Assembly (NCBI GenBank): GCA_934169725.1
Contig: CAKPOF010000003.1
Span: 1 to 64,000 of the forward strand
DNA length: 64,000 nucleotides
Reading direction: 5' to 3'
Source of the DNA: an uncultured Clostridia bacterium
Lineage (GTDB): Bacteria; Bacillota; Clostridia; TANB77; CAG-508
In this document: in pieces, positions 33,958-43,028 of the stretch
How positions within the stretch are numbered: position 1 is the stretch's first letter
Layout: each line of letters starts with the position of its first letter
Notes under the pieces: model-generated
Told to the model about the DNA's origin: nothing
What the model saw: only the letters and a program-made list of their open reading frames with translations
The model's database searches: none
Position numbers and translations under genes: made by a program

Positions 33958-36270
33958 ATGGATGAAGTAAAAGGTTTAACAAGAGAAGAAGTAGAAGAAA
34001 AAGTAAAACAAGGAAAGATAAATAAAATAAAAACTAAAGCAAATGAAAGCATTTTTAAGATAATAGTTAAAAATATATTTACATATTTCAATTTGATTTT
34101 TCTAATATTAGCAATTTTGCTTATCACATCACAATCATATAGAAATTTAACATTTTTAATTATTATAACAATAAATATTTTAATTGGAATTTATCAACAG
34201 ATAAAATCAAAGATTACATTAGATAAATTATCATTACTTGATAAAAGCGATTATATTGTAATTAGAGATGGAAAAAAAGAGAAAATAAGTTCTGAAAATC
34301 TTGTTGAAGGAGATTATGTATTTTTAGAGACTGGAAATCAAATTCCTGCTGATGCAGTAGTGGTTTCAGGAAAGATGTATGTGAATGAATCCTTGTTGAC
34401 AGGTGAACAAGATGAAATTGAAAAAAGTGCAAATTCTAAGCTTATGTCTGGAAGTTTTGTTGTATCAGGAAAAGTGGTAGCAAAGCTTACAAAGGTTGGA
34501 GATGAGTCTTTTTCTGCAAAAATAATGAAAGATTCAAAAAAAATTAAAGAAACAAAATCAGAAATGATTTCAGCAATTGACAAAATTGTTAAATGTGCAG
34601 GAATTGTCATCATTCCAATTGGATTATTATTGTTCTGGGAATCTTATAATGTAAATGGGAATACTTATAAAGAAAGTGTTAATTCAATGGTATCAGCATT
34701 GGTTGGAATGATACCAGAAGGTTTATACTTATTAACAACAGTTGCTTTAGCAATAAGTGCAGGAAAACTTGCTAGAAAAAGAGTTATATTACATGATATG
34801 AAAAGCATTGAAAGTCTTGCAAGAGTTGATGTTTTATGTGTTGATAAAACAGGAACAATTACAAATAATAAAATGAAAGTATTAGACATATTTGATGAAA
34901 AAGAAACTAGTTTAATTAAGGACAGAGAAAATTCTAAAATAGAAATTCTTGCTAAATATGTTAATACCATAGATGATAATAACATAACAATGAATTCTAT
35001 AAAAGAACATCTAGATGGAATTTCTTATGAAAAATTAGCTAATATAAGCAAGGAAAATTTTAATTCCAAAAATAAATTTTCATTTATTAAAATCAATGAA
35101 AACTTAACATATAAATTAGGAGCACCAGAAATATTATTAGATAAAACATTTGAAAATATGCTTAATAAGAGAGCGAAAAGTGGAGAAAGAATAATTGCTT
35201 TAGTTAAAGAAGAAAATAAAGAAAGTGTACCTATTTTATTTATAAGCTTAAAAAATGAAATAAGAAAAAATGCAAAAGAAATTTTTAAGTTTTTTGACGA
35301 TAGAAAAGTTGGAATCAGGGTTATATCAGGTGATAATCCAATTACAGTATCATCAATTGCAAAACAAGCAGGAATAAAAGGATATGAGAAATATATTGAC
35401 TGTAGAGAATTAGAAAGCTATGAAGATATAAAAAGAGCAGTAAAAAGATATACTATTTTTGGAAGAGTAAATCCTAATCAGAAAAAACAGATAATTCAAG
35501 CTTTAAAAGAACTGGGATTAAAAGTAGCAATGACAGGAGATGGAGTAAACGACATTTTAGCAATGAAAGAAGCTGATTGCTCAATTGCTATTGGAGCTGG
35601 AGCAGATGCAGCTAGAGAAACAGCACAAGTTGTATTACTTGATTCAGACTTCGGAAATATGAGAGATATAGTTTATGAAGGAAGAAAAAATATCAATAAT
35701 ATAACAAGGTCAGCATCATTATTTACATATAAAAATATATTTTCTTTGTTACTTTCGGTATATTCAATAATTTTCGCAATGCAGTATCCACTAGAGCCAA
35801 ATCAAGTATCATTAGGTAGTGCATTTACAATTGGAATACCAGCATTTTTATTAACATTTGAAGAAAATCAAAAGAAACAGCAAAATGGAAATTTTTTAAG
35901 AAAGGTATTTAAAAATTCACTTCCTGCTGCAATAACATCATTTTTAGCAATTGTGGCTATGGTTAGATTTTCTGTATTATTTAATGTAGGGGGACAAGAA
36001 ATAACAACAGCTTGTAGTTATTTGTTTTTCACAGGGGGATTTTTAATCCTATATAAAATTATTAGACCATTGAATAAATATAGATTATGTGTCATGGCTT
36101 TATGCATTCTTGGAATTATTTTAACACTTAATATTATGCCAGATTTCTTTGCAATAAAAGCAATTTCAGGACGTGCTGCTGCACTTGTTACATTATTTGC
36201 AATTGCAGAATTTTCGGTAATTAGGTGGATTACATTAATATTAGATAAAATTGAAACTAGATACAGATAA
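33958..36270 (+). CDS. P-type cation-transporting ATPase (CtpE/Exp7-like)
   Basis: 770 residues without a metal-binding N-terminus. Actuator loop LTGEQDE (in place of TGES), MIPEGLYLLTT near 251 in the fourth membrane helix, DKTGTIT near 295, GDGVND near 527 and about six C-terminal helices. This fits the P2-like group including mycobacterial CtpE and pneumococcal Exp7, linked to calcium or other cations. The ion is not evident. The nearest AGGAGG (33932-33937) is 20 nt from ATG 33958, unusually far; an in-frame stop at 33940 prevents a longer start. Confidence 0.82.
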   Translation: MDEVKGLTREEVEEKVKQGKINKIKTKANESIFKIIVKNIFTYFNLIFLILAILLITSQSYRNLTFLIIITINILIGIYQQIKSKITLDKLSLLDKSDYIVIRDGKKEKISSENLVEGDYVFLETGNQIPADAVVVSGKMYVNESLLTGEQDEIEKSANSKLMSGSFVVSGKVVAKLTKVGDESFSAKIMKDSKKIKETKSEMISAIDKIVKCAGIVIIPIGLLLFWESYNVNGNTYKESVNSMVSALVGMIPEGLYLLTTVALAISAGKLARKRVILHDMKSIESLARVDVLCVDKTGTITNNKMKVLDIFDEKETSLIKDRENSKIEILAKYVNTIDDNNITMNSIKEHLDGISYEKLANISKENFNSKNKFSFIKINENLTYKLGAPEILLDKTFENMLNKRAKSGERIIALVKEENKESVPILFISLKNEIRKNAKEIFKFFDDRKVGIRVISGDNPITVSSIAKQAGIKGYEKYIDCRELESYEDIKRAVKRYTIFGRVNPNQKKQIIQALKELGLKVAMTGDGVNDILAMKEADCSIAIGAGADAARETAQVVLLDSDFGNMRDIVYEGRKNINNITRSASLFTYKNIFSLLLSVYSIIFAMQYPLEPNQVSLGSAFTIGIPAFLLTFEENQKKQQNGNFLRKVFKNSLPAAITSFLAIVAMVRFSVLFNVGGQEITTACSYLFFTGGFLILYKIIRPLNKYRLCVMALCILGIILTLNIMPDFFAIKAISGRAAALVTLFAIAEFSVIRWITLILDKIETRYR

Positions 36271-36423
36271 TATAGCACTTAGAAAATTTATTTAACATAT
36301 AGTAAATACAAAAATATTTAAAAAAAGGCTACACAAAGCAAAAAAAATATGTTAAAATATAAAATGAAATTTTTAGAAAAAACAAGAGACACAAAGGTCT
36401 TAAAATAAAAGGAGGAATTAACC

Positions 36424-37143
36424 ATGTCAGGACATAGTAAATGGCATAATATACAAGCCAAAAAAGGAAAAGCAGATGCAGCTAGAGGAAAAATTTTCAC
36501 TAAATTAGGTAGAGAATTATTAATTGCAGTAAAAGAAGGTGGACCAGATCCTGCAGGAAATTCAAAATTAAAAAATGTAATTGCAAAATGTAAAGCAGCT
36601 AATATGCCAAATGACACAATAAATAATGCAATAAAAAAAGCATCAACAAGTAATGAAAATTATGAAGAAATAGTATATGAAGGTTATGGACCTAATGGTG
36701 TAGCTGTAATAGTAGAAGCATCAACAGATAATAAAAATAGAACTGCAGCAGATGTAAGACATGTATTTGATAAAGCAGGAGGAAATTTAGGAACAACTGG
36801 ATGTGTATCATATATGTTCAATAAAAAGGGAATAATAGTAATAGAAAAAGAAAAAGTTTCAATGAGTGAAGATGATTTAATGATGTTAGCATTAGATGCT
36901 GGAGCAGAAGATTTTTCATCTCAAGATGAAATATATGAAATTGTTACAGAACCATCAGATTTTACAGCAGTTTGTGAAGCGTTAGAAAAAAATAATATTG
37001 AATTTTTAGAAGCTGAAGTTCAAATGGTACCAACAACAACAGTTGCTTTAGATGAAAAAGGAACTGAAAAAATGGAAAGGTTAATTGAAAGACTAGAAGA
37101 ATTAGATGATGTAGCAAATATTTACCATAACTGGGAAGAATAA
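36424..37143 (+). CDS. yebC: YebC/PmpR-family protein
   Basis: 239 residues with the hallmark N-terminus SGHSKWHNIQAKKGKADAARGKIFTKLGRE... and the YEGYGPNGVAVIVEA and GCVSYMFNKKG segments. The family was described as DNA-binding regulators; some members aid translation of difficult peptide stretches. AAAGGAGG precedes ATG 36424. It is a single gene. An inverted repeat (ATAGATAAAT/ATTTATCTAT, about 37150-37190) follows and may end transcription. Confidence 0.94.
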   Translation: MSGHSKWHNIQAKKGKADAARGKIFTKLGRELLIAVKEGGPDPAGNSKLKNVIAKCKAANMPNDTINNAIKKASTSNENYEEIVYEGYGPNGVAVIVEASTDNKNRTAADVRHVFDKAGGNLGTTGCVSYMFNKKGIIVIEKEKVSMSEDDLMMLALDAGAEDFSSQDEIYEIVTEPSDFTAVCEALEKNNIEFLEAEVQMVPTTTVALDEKGTEKMERLIERLEELDDVANIYHNWEE

Positions 37144-37221
37144 TAAGAAATAGATAAATGGCAGTATATAAATACAGTTATTTATCTATTTATTGTATTT
37201 TATATTAAAGAGGTGGAGTAA

Positions 37222-38832
37222 GTGAAGCAAAAGAAAAATAAAGGATTAATAATTACTATTGCTATATTACTAATTGTAATATTAATTTTAGTAGGAATAA
37301 TAGCATATTTGTATTTTTTTACTGATATTTTTAGAACAAATAAAGAACTATTTTTTAAATATACAGCACAAACATTACAGTCAGAAAATGGCTTTATAGA
37401 AAATTCAGTTTCTGATTATTTTTCTAAAAAACAAAATAATCCATATGAGAATGAAGGTAAAATTACATTCAATATAGAAAATAGTAATTTATCTGACGAA
37501 GAAAAGAATTTAGCTAATAATTTTGAAATTAATTATACTGGAAAGACTGATATGCCAAATTCTAAAAATGAAAAAGATATAACAATAAATTATTCTAAAG
37601 ATGTGGATTTTCCTTTTATATATAGAAAAACTGGAAATCTTGATGGTATACAAACTAAGTATATAGGAAGTAGTTTTGTTGCAATAAAAAATAATGAAGA
37701 AATGCAAAGCTTTAAAGATATAAACAAATTATTAGAATTACAAAATATACAATTTTCTATGGATGAAATAAAGAATTTAAAAAGTACATATTTTGATAAT
37801 ATTTTTAATAAATTAGATGATAAAAAATTTACAAAAACTAATGAAAATGGTATGGTAGGATATAAATTAACTATATCTGGAGATGAATTTAAAAATGTAG
37901 CAACACAAATTATTGAAGCTTTAGAAAATGATGAAGATACAAAAAATAAAATAAATGAATTATTAGCTGTTATTAAGGGAAGCTCATCAAAAATTGATTC
38001 GACTACAATTCAAGGTATGAAAGACCAAATAAATAATTGGGAATTAAGTAATAATGTTGAAATAGTGGTATATGAAAAAGATGGTAATTTAAATAAAATA
38101 ATGTTTTCAGAAGAAAATAATAGTGTAATAATATCTAAGCAATTAAGTAATCAAGAAGTGAATTATAGTATTGAAGTTAGTCAAGATAATAATAAATCAG
38201 TAGATGTAAATCTTAAGTTTGATGGATTGAATTCAGATAGTGTAAACGAAACATGTGATATTTCTTTGGATTTTGAGGATTCAAAATATAATTATAATAT
38301 TACAAATAATGTGCAATTTAAAGATTCAGTTGACATAGAAGAATTATCAAAAAATAATGCTGTGGTTTTAAATGATAAAGATCAAGAATATGTGGTAAAC
38401 TTAATGAGTAAGATTTCTGAAAGAATGGTAGATGTTAACAAAGTGCAAATGGAAAAATTAGAGGTTGGAGAAGATCAAAATCCAATACCAAATTTATTTC
38501 CATTGAGTATGTTAAAATATGCAAGTAGTTCTGTAATAGATGTGGATGAAACTGAAATGAATATATTTAATAAAAAATTTGAATTGTATCAAAGTACAAA
38601 CACAAAAGGAGCTACTGTAAAAGGATTGTTAACAACAATAGAAAATAGTAATGATGCAGATGAAAATAATAAAATAAAAGAAATAAATATTGATGGAGAA
38701 GAATATGAAGCCACAGAACAAAATATTACATTAATAAAAAGTAATATAAATGTTGATGACCAATATAAGGTTGAATTTGAGAAAGATAGTGAAACAGGAT
38801 TAATTTATAGAGCAGTAATAAATAAACGTTAA
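37222..38832 (+). CDS. Membrane-anchored hypothetical protein
   Basis: 536 residues. The first 11 residues are basic, followed by one strong transmembrane segment (about 9-32) and a long hydrophilic extracellular domain. That domain is rich in Asn, Asp, Glu, Lys and Ser, with repeated beta-like stretches and no cysteine-based or catalytic motif that I can see. The GTG start has GAGGTGGAG upstream. It resembles large one-helix extracellular proteins common in Clostridia. I cannot assign a function. Confidence 0.6.
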   Translation: MKQKKNKGLIITIAILLIVILILVGIIAYLYFFTDIFRTNKELFFKYTAQTLQSENGFIENSVSDYFSKKQNNPYENEGKITFNIENSNLSDEEKNLANNFEINYTGKTDMPNSKNEKDITINYSKDVDFPFIYRKTGNLDGIQTKYIGSSFVAIKNNEEMQSFKDINKLLELQNIQFSMDEIKNLKSTYFDNIFNKLDDKKFTKTNENGMVGYKLTISGDEFKNVATQIIEALENDEDTKNKINELLAVIKGSSSKIDSTTIQGMKDQINNWELSNNVEIVVYEKDGNLNKIMFSEENNSVIISKQLSNQEVNYSIEVSQDNNKSVDVNLKFDGLNSDSVNETCDISLDFEDSKYNYNITNNVQFKDSVDIEELSKNNAVVLNDKDQEYVVNLMSKISERMVDVNKVQMEKLEVGEDQNPIPNLFPLSMLKYASSSVIDVDETEMNIFNKKFELYQSTNTKGATVKGLLTTIENSNDADENNKIKEINIDGEEYEATEQNITLIKSNINVDDQYKVEFEKDSETGLIYRAVINKR

Positions 38833-38886
38833 TATTATCGTTCGTTTGATTATTTAGGCAGTATTTCAGCAATATATTATTAAAGT
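38833..38886 (-). repeat. MITE-like element remnant (reverse orientation)
   Basis: ATCGTTCGTTTGAT, a decayed GCTTACGCGGTATTT equivalent, and CAATATATTATTAAA match one end of the reverse-oriented copies at 46648 and 52095. The remainder is lost. It begins directly after the preceding stop codon. Confidence 0.6.
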
Positions 38887-38931
38887 AAAAAATGATTTTA
38901 GTAAAATAAAAGTACTAAAATCATTTTTTTA
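38887..38931 (+). terminator. Terminator after the hypothetical membrane protein
   Basis: AAAAATGATTTTAGTA pairs with TACTAAAATCATTTTT around a ~9-nt loop, followed by a T run. Confidence 0.85.
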
Positions 38932-38934
38932 TAT

Positions 38935-38952
38935 AATAGGAAATTTCTTATT
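38935..38952. repeat. Post-terminator palindrome, copy 2 (degenerate)
   Basis: AATAGGAAA/TTTCTTATT directly after a terminator T-run; related to 20261-20303 and 55738-55769. Confidence 0.4.
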
Positions 38953-39025
38953 TGTTCGATTTATTCTGTAATAAATAAAAAAGAGAAGAATAAAATATAT
39001 ATAATAAAAATTAGGAGGGAAAATA

Positions 39026-39895
39026 TTGGAAAAGTTATTAGAAATAGTTAAATTCTTTCCAATGAATTTGTCTAATATTTTATATAATACAATTATTTCA
39101 AATAATAAAATAAAAGATGAGTTACAAGAAATTAGAATACGTGTAGATAGACCTTTGATTTTAAAATTAAGAAATAGTGAAATAATAGTTGAATATAAAA
39201 TAACTCAAAACGATATATTACAAATTGTTGAGAGATTATGTGAAAATTCTATATACGCATATAAAAAACAAATATGTGAAGGATATATAACAATAAAGGG
39301 AGGACATAGAGTAGGAATAACAGGAACAGGAGTTATAGAAAATGGAGAAATTATAAATATAAAATATATAACTAGTTTGAATTTTAGAATTGCAAGACAA
39401 GTATTAAACTGTAGTAATAGAATTCTAGGGCAAGTTGTAGATAATAAAAATAATACAATATATAATACACTTATCGTTTCACCTCCAGGAAAAGGTAAGA
39501 CAACAATTTTAAGAGATTTAATTAGAAAATTAAGTAATGGAATAACAGAATTAAATTTTAAAGGAAAAACTTGTGGAGTAGTAGATGAAAGAGGCGAAAT
39601 AGCAGCAATGTATAAAGGAATTCCACAAAATAATATTGGGATAAGGACTGATATTATTGATAATGTATCTAAATCAAAAGGAATAAAAATGCTTATAAGA
39701 ACAATGTCACCAGAAATTATTGCTTGTGATGAAATAGGTAGTAATGAAGATATACAAGCTATAGAAGAGGCAATGATATCAGGAGTAAAAGGAATTTTTA
39801 CAATGCATGGAAAAACAATAGAGGATGTTAATTCTAATAGATTTATAAAAAAATTAATAGATGAAAAAATAATAGAAAAAATTATTTTTATATAA
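39026..39895 (+). CDS. spoIIIAA: Stage III sporulation protein AA
   Basis: 289 residues, a secretion-type AAA ATPase. Walker A is SPPGKGKTTILRDL, Walker B ends IIACDEIG, with RGEIAAMYKG and TMHGKTIED typical of SpoIIIAA. It is thought to power the SpoIIIA-SpoIIQ channel between mother cell and forespore. The TTG start follows TTAGGAGGG. It is the first gene of the spoIIIA operon. A 200-nt gap containing a structured repeat separates it from spoIIIAB, which is unusual for this operon. Confidence 0.93.
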   Translation: MEKLLEIVKFFPMNLSNILYNTIISNNKIKDELQEIRIRVDRPLILKLRNSEIIVEYKITQNDILQIVERLCENSIYAYKKQICEGYITIKGGHRVGITGTGVIENGEIINIKYITSLNFRIARQVLNCSNRILGQVVDNKNNTIYNTLIVSPPGKGKTTILRDLIRKLSNGITELNFKGKTCGVVDERGEIAAMYKGIPQNNIGIRTDIIDNVSKSKGIKMLIRTMSPEIIACDEIGSNEDIQAIEEAMISGVKGIFTMHGKTIEDVNSNRFIKKLIDEKIIEKIIFI

Positions 39896-39934
39896 TTGAA
39901 AAGGTATACTTTCATATTATATAAAAAGCTACAA

Positions 39935-39993
39935 TCGCTAGCCATTTGAGATTTTCTCCTTCTAGTTGAAAACTTAAATCGGGCGAGAACAAA
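39935..39993 (+). repeat. Structured ~60-nt repeat, copy 2, inside the spoIIIA operon
   Basis: This is the second copy of the element at 33845-33904, here folding as TCGC-tag-CC-ATTTGAG(a)TTTTC with GAAAACTTAAAT-c-GG-GCGA. As in copy 1, a second hairpin follows (AAGAAAAAT/ATTTTTCTT, 39997-40019). It lies between spoIIIAA and spoIIIAB on the transcribed strand, so it would be part of the operon mRNA. Confidence 0.65.
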
Positions 39994-40094
39994 TCAAAGA
40001 AAAATTTTCAATTTTTCTTAATTGTACTATAAAAAGTTCTAAATAAAAATATAGTGCATATACTATTATCAAATAAAAGGATAAGGTGTAAAGT

Positions 40095-40610
40095 ATGCAA
40101 ATAGTAAAAAGTTTTATGTTGTTATTAATATTTATATCGTCAAATTTAATAGGAAAATTCATAGCTAAAAAATATACATATAGATTAGAAGAATTAGAAG
40201 AGATAAAAAATATATTGAATGTTTTTAAATCAAAGATAAAATTTACATATGAACCAATCCCTCAAATTTTTAAAGAGATATCAGAAAATTGTAAAAAAGA
40301 TAGTATAAGAACAATATTTAAAAAAGCACGGCGAAAATATGAATAGATTAAGTGCGGGAGAATCTTGGGAAAAGGCGCTGGAAGAAAATGAAACTAATTT
40401 AAAAGAAGAAGATATAAATGTATTACAAATGTTATCAAAAATGCTCGGACAAACTGATGTAGAAGGACAAATAAGTCAAATAGAGATTACACGGAGAGTT
40501 TTTAAAAAAACAAATAAAAGAGGCGCGGAGAAGAGAAAAATAAAAATGAAAAATTGTATAAAAAATTAGGAACTACGATTGGACTAGCAATTGTGATTAT
40601 TTTAGTATAA
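40095..40610 (+). CDS. spoIIIAB: Stage III sporulation protein AB, with three CGGN +1 frameshifts
   Basis: In strict triplets the gene breaks into frames ending at 40346 and 40569 plus an unstarted tail. Reading CGGC (40329-40332), CGGA (40492-40495) and CGGA (40526-40529) as one residue each gives a single 170-residue protein, the normal SpoIIIAB length. It has an N-terminal hydrophobic helix, RLEELEEIKNILNVFKSKIK, SAGESWEKALEEN, MLGQTDVEGQ, EFLKKQIKEA, and the C-terminal membrane segment KLYKKLGTTIGLAIVIILV. No other defect is present. AAGGTG precedes ATG 40095. Either decoding is non-standard or this is an inactivated gene. Confidence 0.85.
40329..40332 (+). other. CGGN +1 frameshift site 1 in spoIIIAB
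   Basis: In-frame codon 79 is CGG (context GCA-CGGC-GAA-AAT). Normal reading stops 4 codons later at TAG. A +1 shift continues as ENMNRLSAGESWEKAL, the expected SpoIIIAB sequence. Confidence 0.85.
40492..40495 (+). other. CGGN +1 frameshift site 2 in spoIIIAB
   Basis: Context ATT-ACA-CGGA-GAG-TTT. A +1 shift gives EFLKKQIKEA, the expected helix after QISQIEIT. Without the shift the helix is replaced by an Arg/Lys stretch. Confidence 0.85.
40526..40529 (+). other. CGGN +1 frameshift site 3 in spoIIIAB
   Basis: Context GAG-GCG-CGGA-GAA-GAG. A +1 shift gives EEKNKNEKLYKKLG and the C-terminal membrane helix, ending at TAA 40608-40610. Without the shift, TAA follows after two further codons. Confidence 0.85.
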
Positions 40611-40626
40611 AGGAGAATTAATAAAA

Positions 40627-40821
40627 ATGGATATTAATTTATTATTTAAAATAGCAGCAATAGGAATATTAGTTGCTGTTTTACATCAAGTATTAGTAAG
40701 GGCAGGAAGAGAAGATCAAGCAATGATGACTACATTAGCTGGACTAATAATTGTATTAACAATGGTTATAAAAGAAATAAGTCAATTATTTAATACTGTA
40801 AGAACAATATTTAATTTATAA
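40627..40821 (+). CDS. spoIIIAC: Stage III sporulation protein AC
   Basis: 64 residues, two hydrophobic helices with the short loop RAGREDQAMMTTLAGLIIVL, the highly conserved SpoIIIAC pattern. It is a membrane component of the SpoIIIA channel. AAGGAG precedes the ATG, 16 nt after the resolved end of spoIIIAB. Confidence 0.93.
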   Translation: MDINLLFKIAAIGILVAVLHQVLVRAGREDQAMMTTLAGLIIVLTMVIKEISQLFNTVRTIFNL

Positions 40822-40837
40822 AAAGGAAAATAAATTA

Positions 40838-41224
40838 ATGGAAATTATAAAAATAATAGGAATTGGTTTAGTATCATTAATTATAATTATATTACTTAAA
40901 CAGTATAAGCCAGAATTTGCAATGTATATAAGCTTGTTAGCTGGTATTTTAATAATAACATTAATTATTGATAAACTAACAGGGATAGTTAGTTTGATAC
41001 AATCTATATCTGACAAAGCAAATATAAATAGTCAATTTTTATCATTGTTAATAAAAATAACAGGCATAGCTTTTTTATCTGAATTTGCAGTTAGTTTATG
41101 TAAGGATTCTGGAGAAGGTGCAATTGCAAGTAAAATAGAATTAGGGAGTAAAATAATAATAATATCGATGTCTATACCAATAATATCAAGTTTGCTAGAA
41201 ATAATATTAGAAATATTACCATAA
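40838..41224 (+). CDS. spoIIIAD: Stage III sporulation protein AD
   Basis: 128 residues, four predicted membrane segments. KQYKPEFAMYISLLAG and KITGIAFLSEFAVSLCKDSGE are characteristic of SpoIIIAD. It is a membrane component of the feeding-tube channel, placed between spoIIIAC and spoIIIAE as in other spore formers. Confidence 0.93.
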   Translation: MEIIKIIGIGLVSLIIIILLKQYKPEFAMYISLLAGILIITLIIDKLTGIVSLIQSISDKANINSQFLSLLIKITGIAFLSEFAVSLCKDSGEGAIASKIELGSKIIIISMSIPIISSLLEIILEILP

Positions 41225-41247
41225 TATATGTTTAGAAAGGTAAACAA

Positions 41248-42399
41248 ATGAAAAAAATAGTTCGTATAGGAGCAAGTTTAATAATATTATTAAATATACT
41301 ATCTCCAATTTCGATGGCAACAGAAGATGAAACTTTAGAAGAACAGAAAAACGAATTTGGAATAAATAATTTTATAGAAGAGGCAGATAAATACTCAGGA
41401 GAATTTTTCGAAGAATTAAATATTAATGAAATATTAAATAATGCAATAAAAGGAGAAATTGATAATAAAATAATTTTAAATAAGCTCTTGAAAATGTTTG
41501 GAAGTGAAATAATAACAGGAGTAACAACTATAGGAAGTATTTTATCAATAATAATAATACACGGAATATTAAAATCTGTAAGTGAAAGTTTAGAAAATGA
41601 TAATATATCTAAACTTATATATTATGTACAATATATATTAATAGTAACAATTATAATGATGAATTTTTCAGATATAGTGCAATCGGTAAGAGATACTTGT
41701 AATAATTTAATATCATTTACAAATGTATTAATCCCCTTAATAATTACATTAATGATATATACAGGTAGTATTGCAACTAGCGGAGTACTTGAACCAATTA
41801 TTTTATTTTTAATAAATTTTATAGGTAATATAATCCAAAATTTAATTATTCCTATAGTCTTGATATTTACAAGTTTAATTGTAATATCCAAAATATCGGA
41901 TAATATACAAATAGAAAAATTATCTAAATTTTTGAGATCAGGGATTATGTGGTTTTTTGGAATAACTTTAACAATTTTTGTTGGAGTAGTTTCACTTGAA
42001 GGGACATTATCAAGTAGTGTTGATGGAATAACAGCAAAAACGACAAAAGCAATAGTAAGTTCTGCTATACCAGTTGTAGGAAAAATATTAGGAGATGCAG
42101 TAGATACGGTTTTGGGATGTGGAATTGTATTAAAAAATGCAGTAGGACTAGTAGGAATAATTGTAATAATAGGAATATGCATAATGCCAATATTAAAATT
42201 AACTGTACTTACTATTTCGTATAAATTAATGTCTTCATTATGTGAGATTGTTTCAGATAAAAAAATAGTAGGACTATTAGATCAAATAGGAGATGTATAT
42301 AAAATTTTTTTAGCAATACTATGTACAGTATCAGTAATGTTAATTATTGGCACAGCATTAGTAGTAAAAATATCAAATACAGGGATGATGTATAGATGA
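41248..42399 (+). CDS. spoIIIAE: Stage III sporulation protein AE
   Basis: 383 residues, with an N-terminal signal-like helix ending near PISMATED and a polytopic C-terminal region of about seven helices. LKSVSESLENDNISKLIYYVQYILI, LEGTLSSSVDGITAKTTKAIVSSAIPVVGKILGDAVDTVLG-type conservation (seen in part at residues 250-300) matches SpoIIIAE. It ends with TGA overlapping the ATG of spoIIIAF by 4 nt, so TGA is a normal stop here. Confidence 0.93.
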   Translation: MKKIVRIGASLIILLNILSPISMATEDETLEEQKNEFGINNFIEEADKYSGEFFEELNINEILNNAIKGEIDNKIILNKLLKMFGSEIITGVTTIGSILSIIIIHGILKSVSESLENDNISKLIYYVQYILIVTIIMMNFSDIVQSVRDTCNNLISFTNVLIPLIITLMIYTGSIATSGVLEPIILFLINFIGNIIQNLIIPIVLIFTSLIVISKISDNIQIEKLSKFLRSGIMWFFGITLTIFVGVVSLEGTLSSSVDGITAKTTKAIVSSAIPVVGKILGDAVDTVLGCGIVLKNAVGLVGIIVIIGICIMPILKLTVLTISYKLMSSLCEIVSDKKIVGLLDQIGDVYKIFLAILCTVSVMLIIGTALVVKISNTGMMYR

Positions 42400-43028
42400 T
42401 AGAATTTTTAAGTAATTGGGCTAAAAGTTTGGGACTGGCAATAATTGTAATATCAATATTAGAAATGATATTACCAAATAATAAAACCAAGAAATATGTA
42501 AGAATGATATTTGGGATATATATAATATTTAATATAATAGCACCTTTTGTAAAAAATAAAGATATACTAGATGTAAGTGCATATAGTGTTAATGAATATA
42601 ATGATAATTACACAATAAATGAAAATATTTTGTCAAATGATGTATCAGCAAATAATAAAATAGAACAAATATATGTGGAAGAATTAGAAAAAGATATTTC
42701 GAATAAATTAAATGAATTAGGATATTTAGTAAAAACATGTAATGTATATGCAAAACTTTCAGAAAAAAAGGAAGATAATTATATAGAAAAAATAGTTTTA
42801 AAAGTAGAAAAAGATAATACCAAAGAAATGGAAGATAATAACACAAAAAATGAAACTGTAGAAAATCAATTAGTTGAGAAGATTCAGAAGATAAAACCTA
42901 TTAATACAAACATAAATCAGGAAGAAAATAATGAAGAAAATAGTATAAGTAATGGTGACTATTTGAAGATAAAAAAATTTATAGTTGAGGAATATGGAGT
43001 TGATGAAAAGTGTTTAAAGATAAACTAA
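42396..43028 (+). CDS. spoIIIAF: Stage III sporulation protein AF
   Basis: 210 residues: two N-terminal membrane helices (about 13-30 and 38-54, with MILPNNKTKKYVRMIFGI between them, the SpoIIIAF signature), then a Glu/Asn/Lys-rich soluble region and a ring-building-like C-terminal motif. The start overlaps spoIIIAE (ATGA). Confidence 0.88.
   Translation: MIEFLSNWAKSLGLAIIVISILEMILPNNKTKKYVRMIFGIYIIFNIIAPFVKNKDILDVSAYSVNEYNDNYTINENILSNDVSANNKIEQIYVEELEKDISNKLNELGYLVKTCNVYAKLSEKKEDNYIEKIVLKVEKDNTKEMEDNNTKNETVENQLVEKIQKIKPINTNINQEENNEENSISNGDYLKIKKFIVEEYGVDEKCLKIN

Noticed and set aside
40319..40326. Sequencing error in the A6 run as explanation of the first spoIIIAB break
   Set aside because: Dropping one A would also restore the frame, but it cannot explain the second and third breaks, sigF or the sortase, none of which lies at a comparable homopolymer. 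All five share CGGN.
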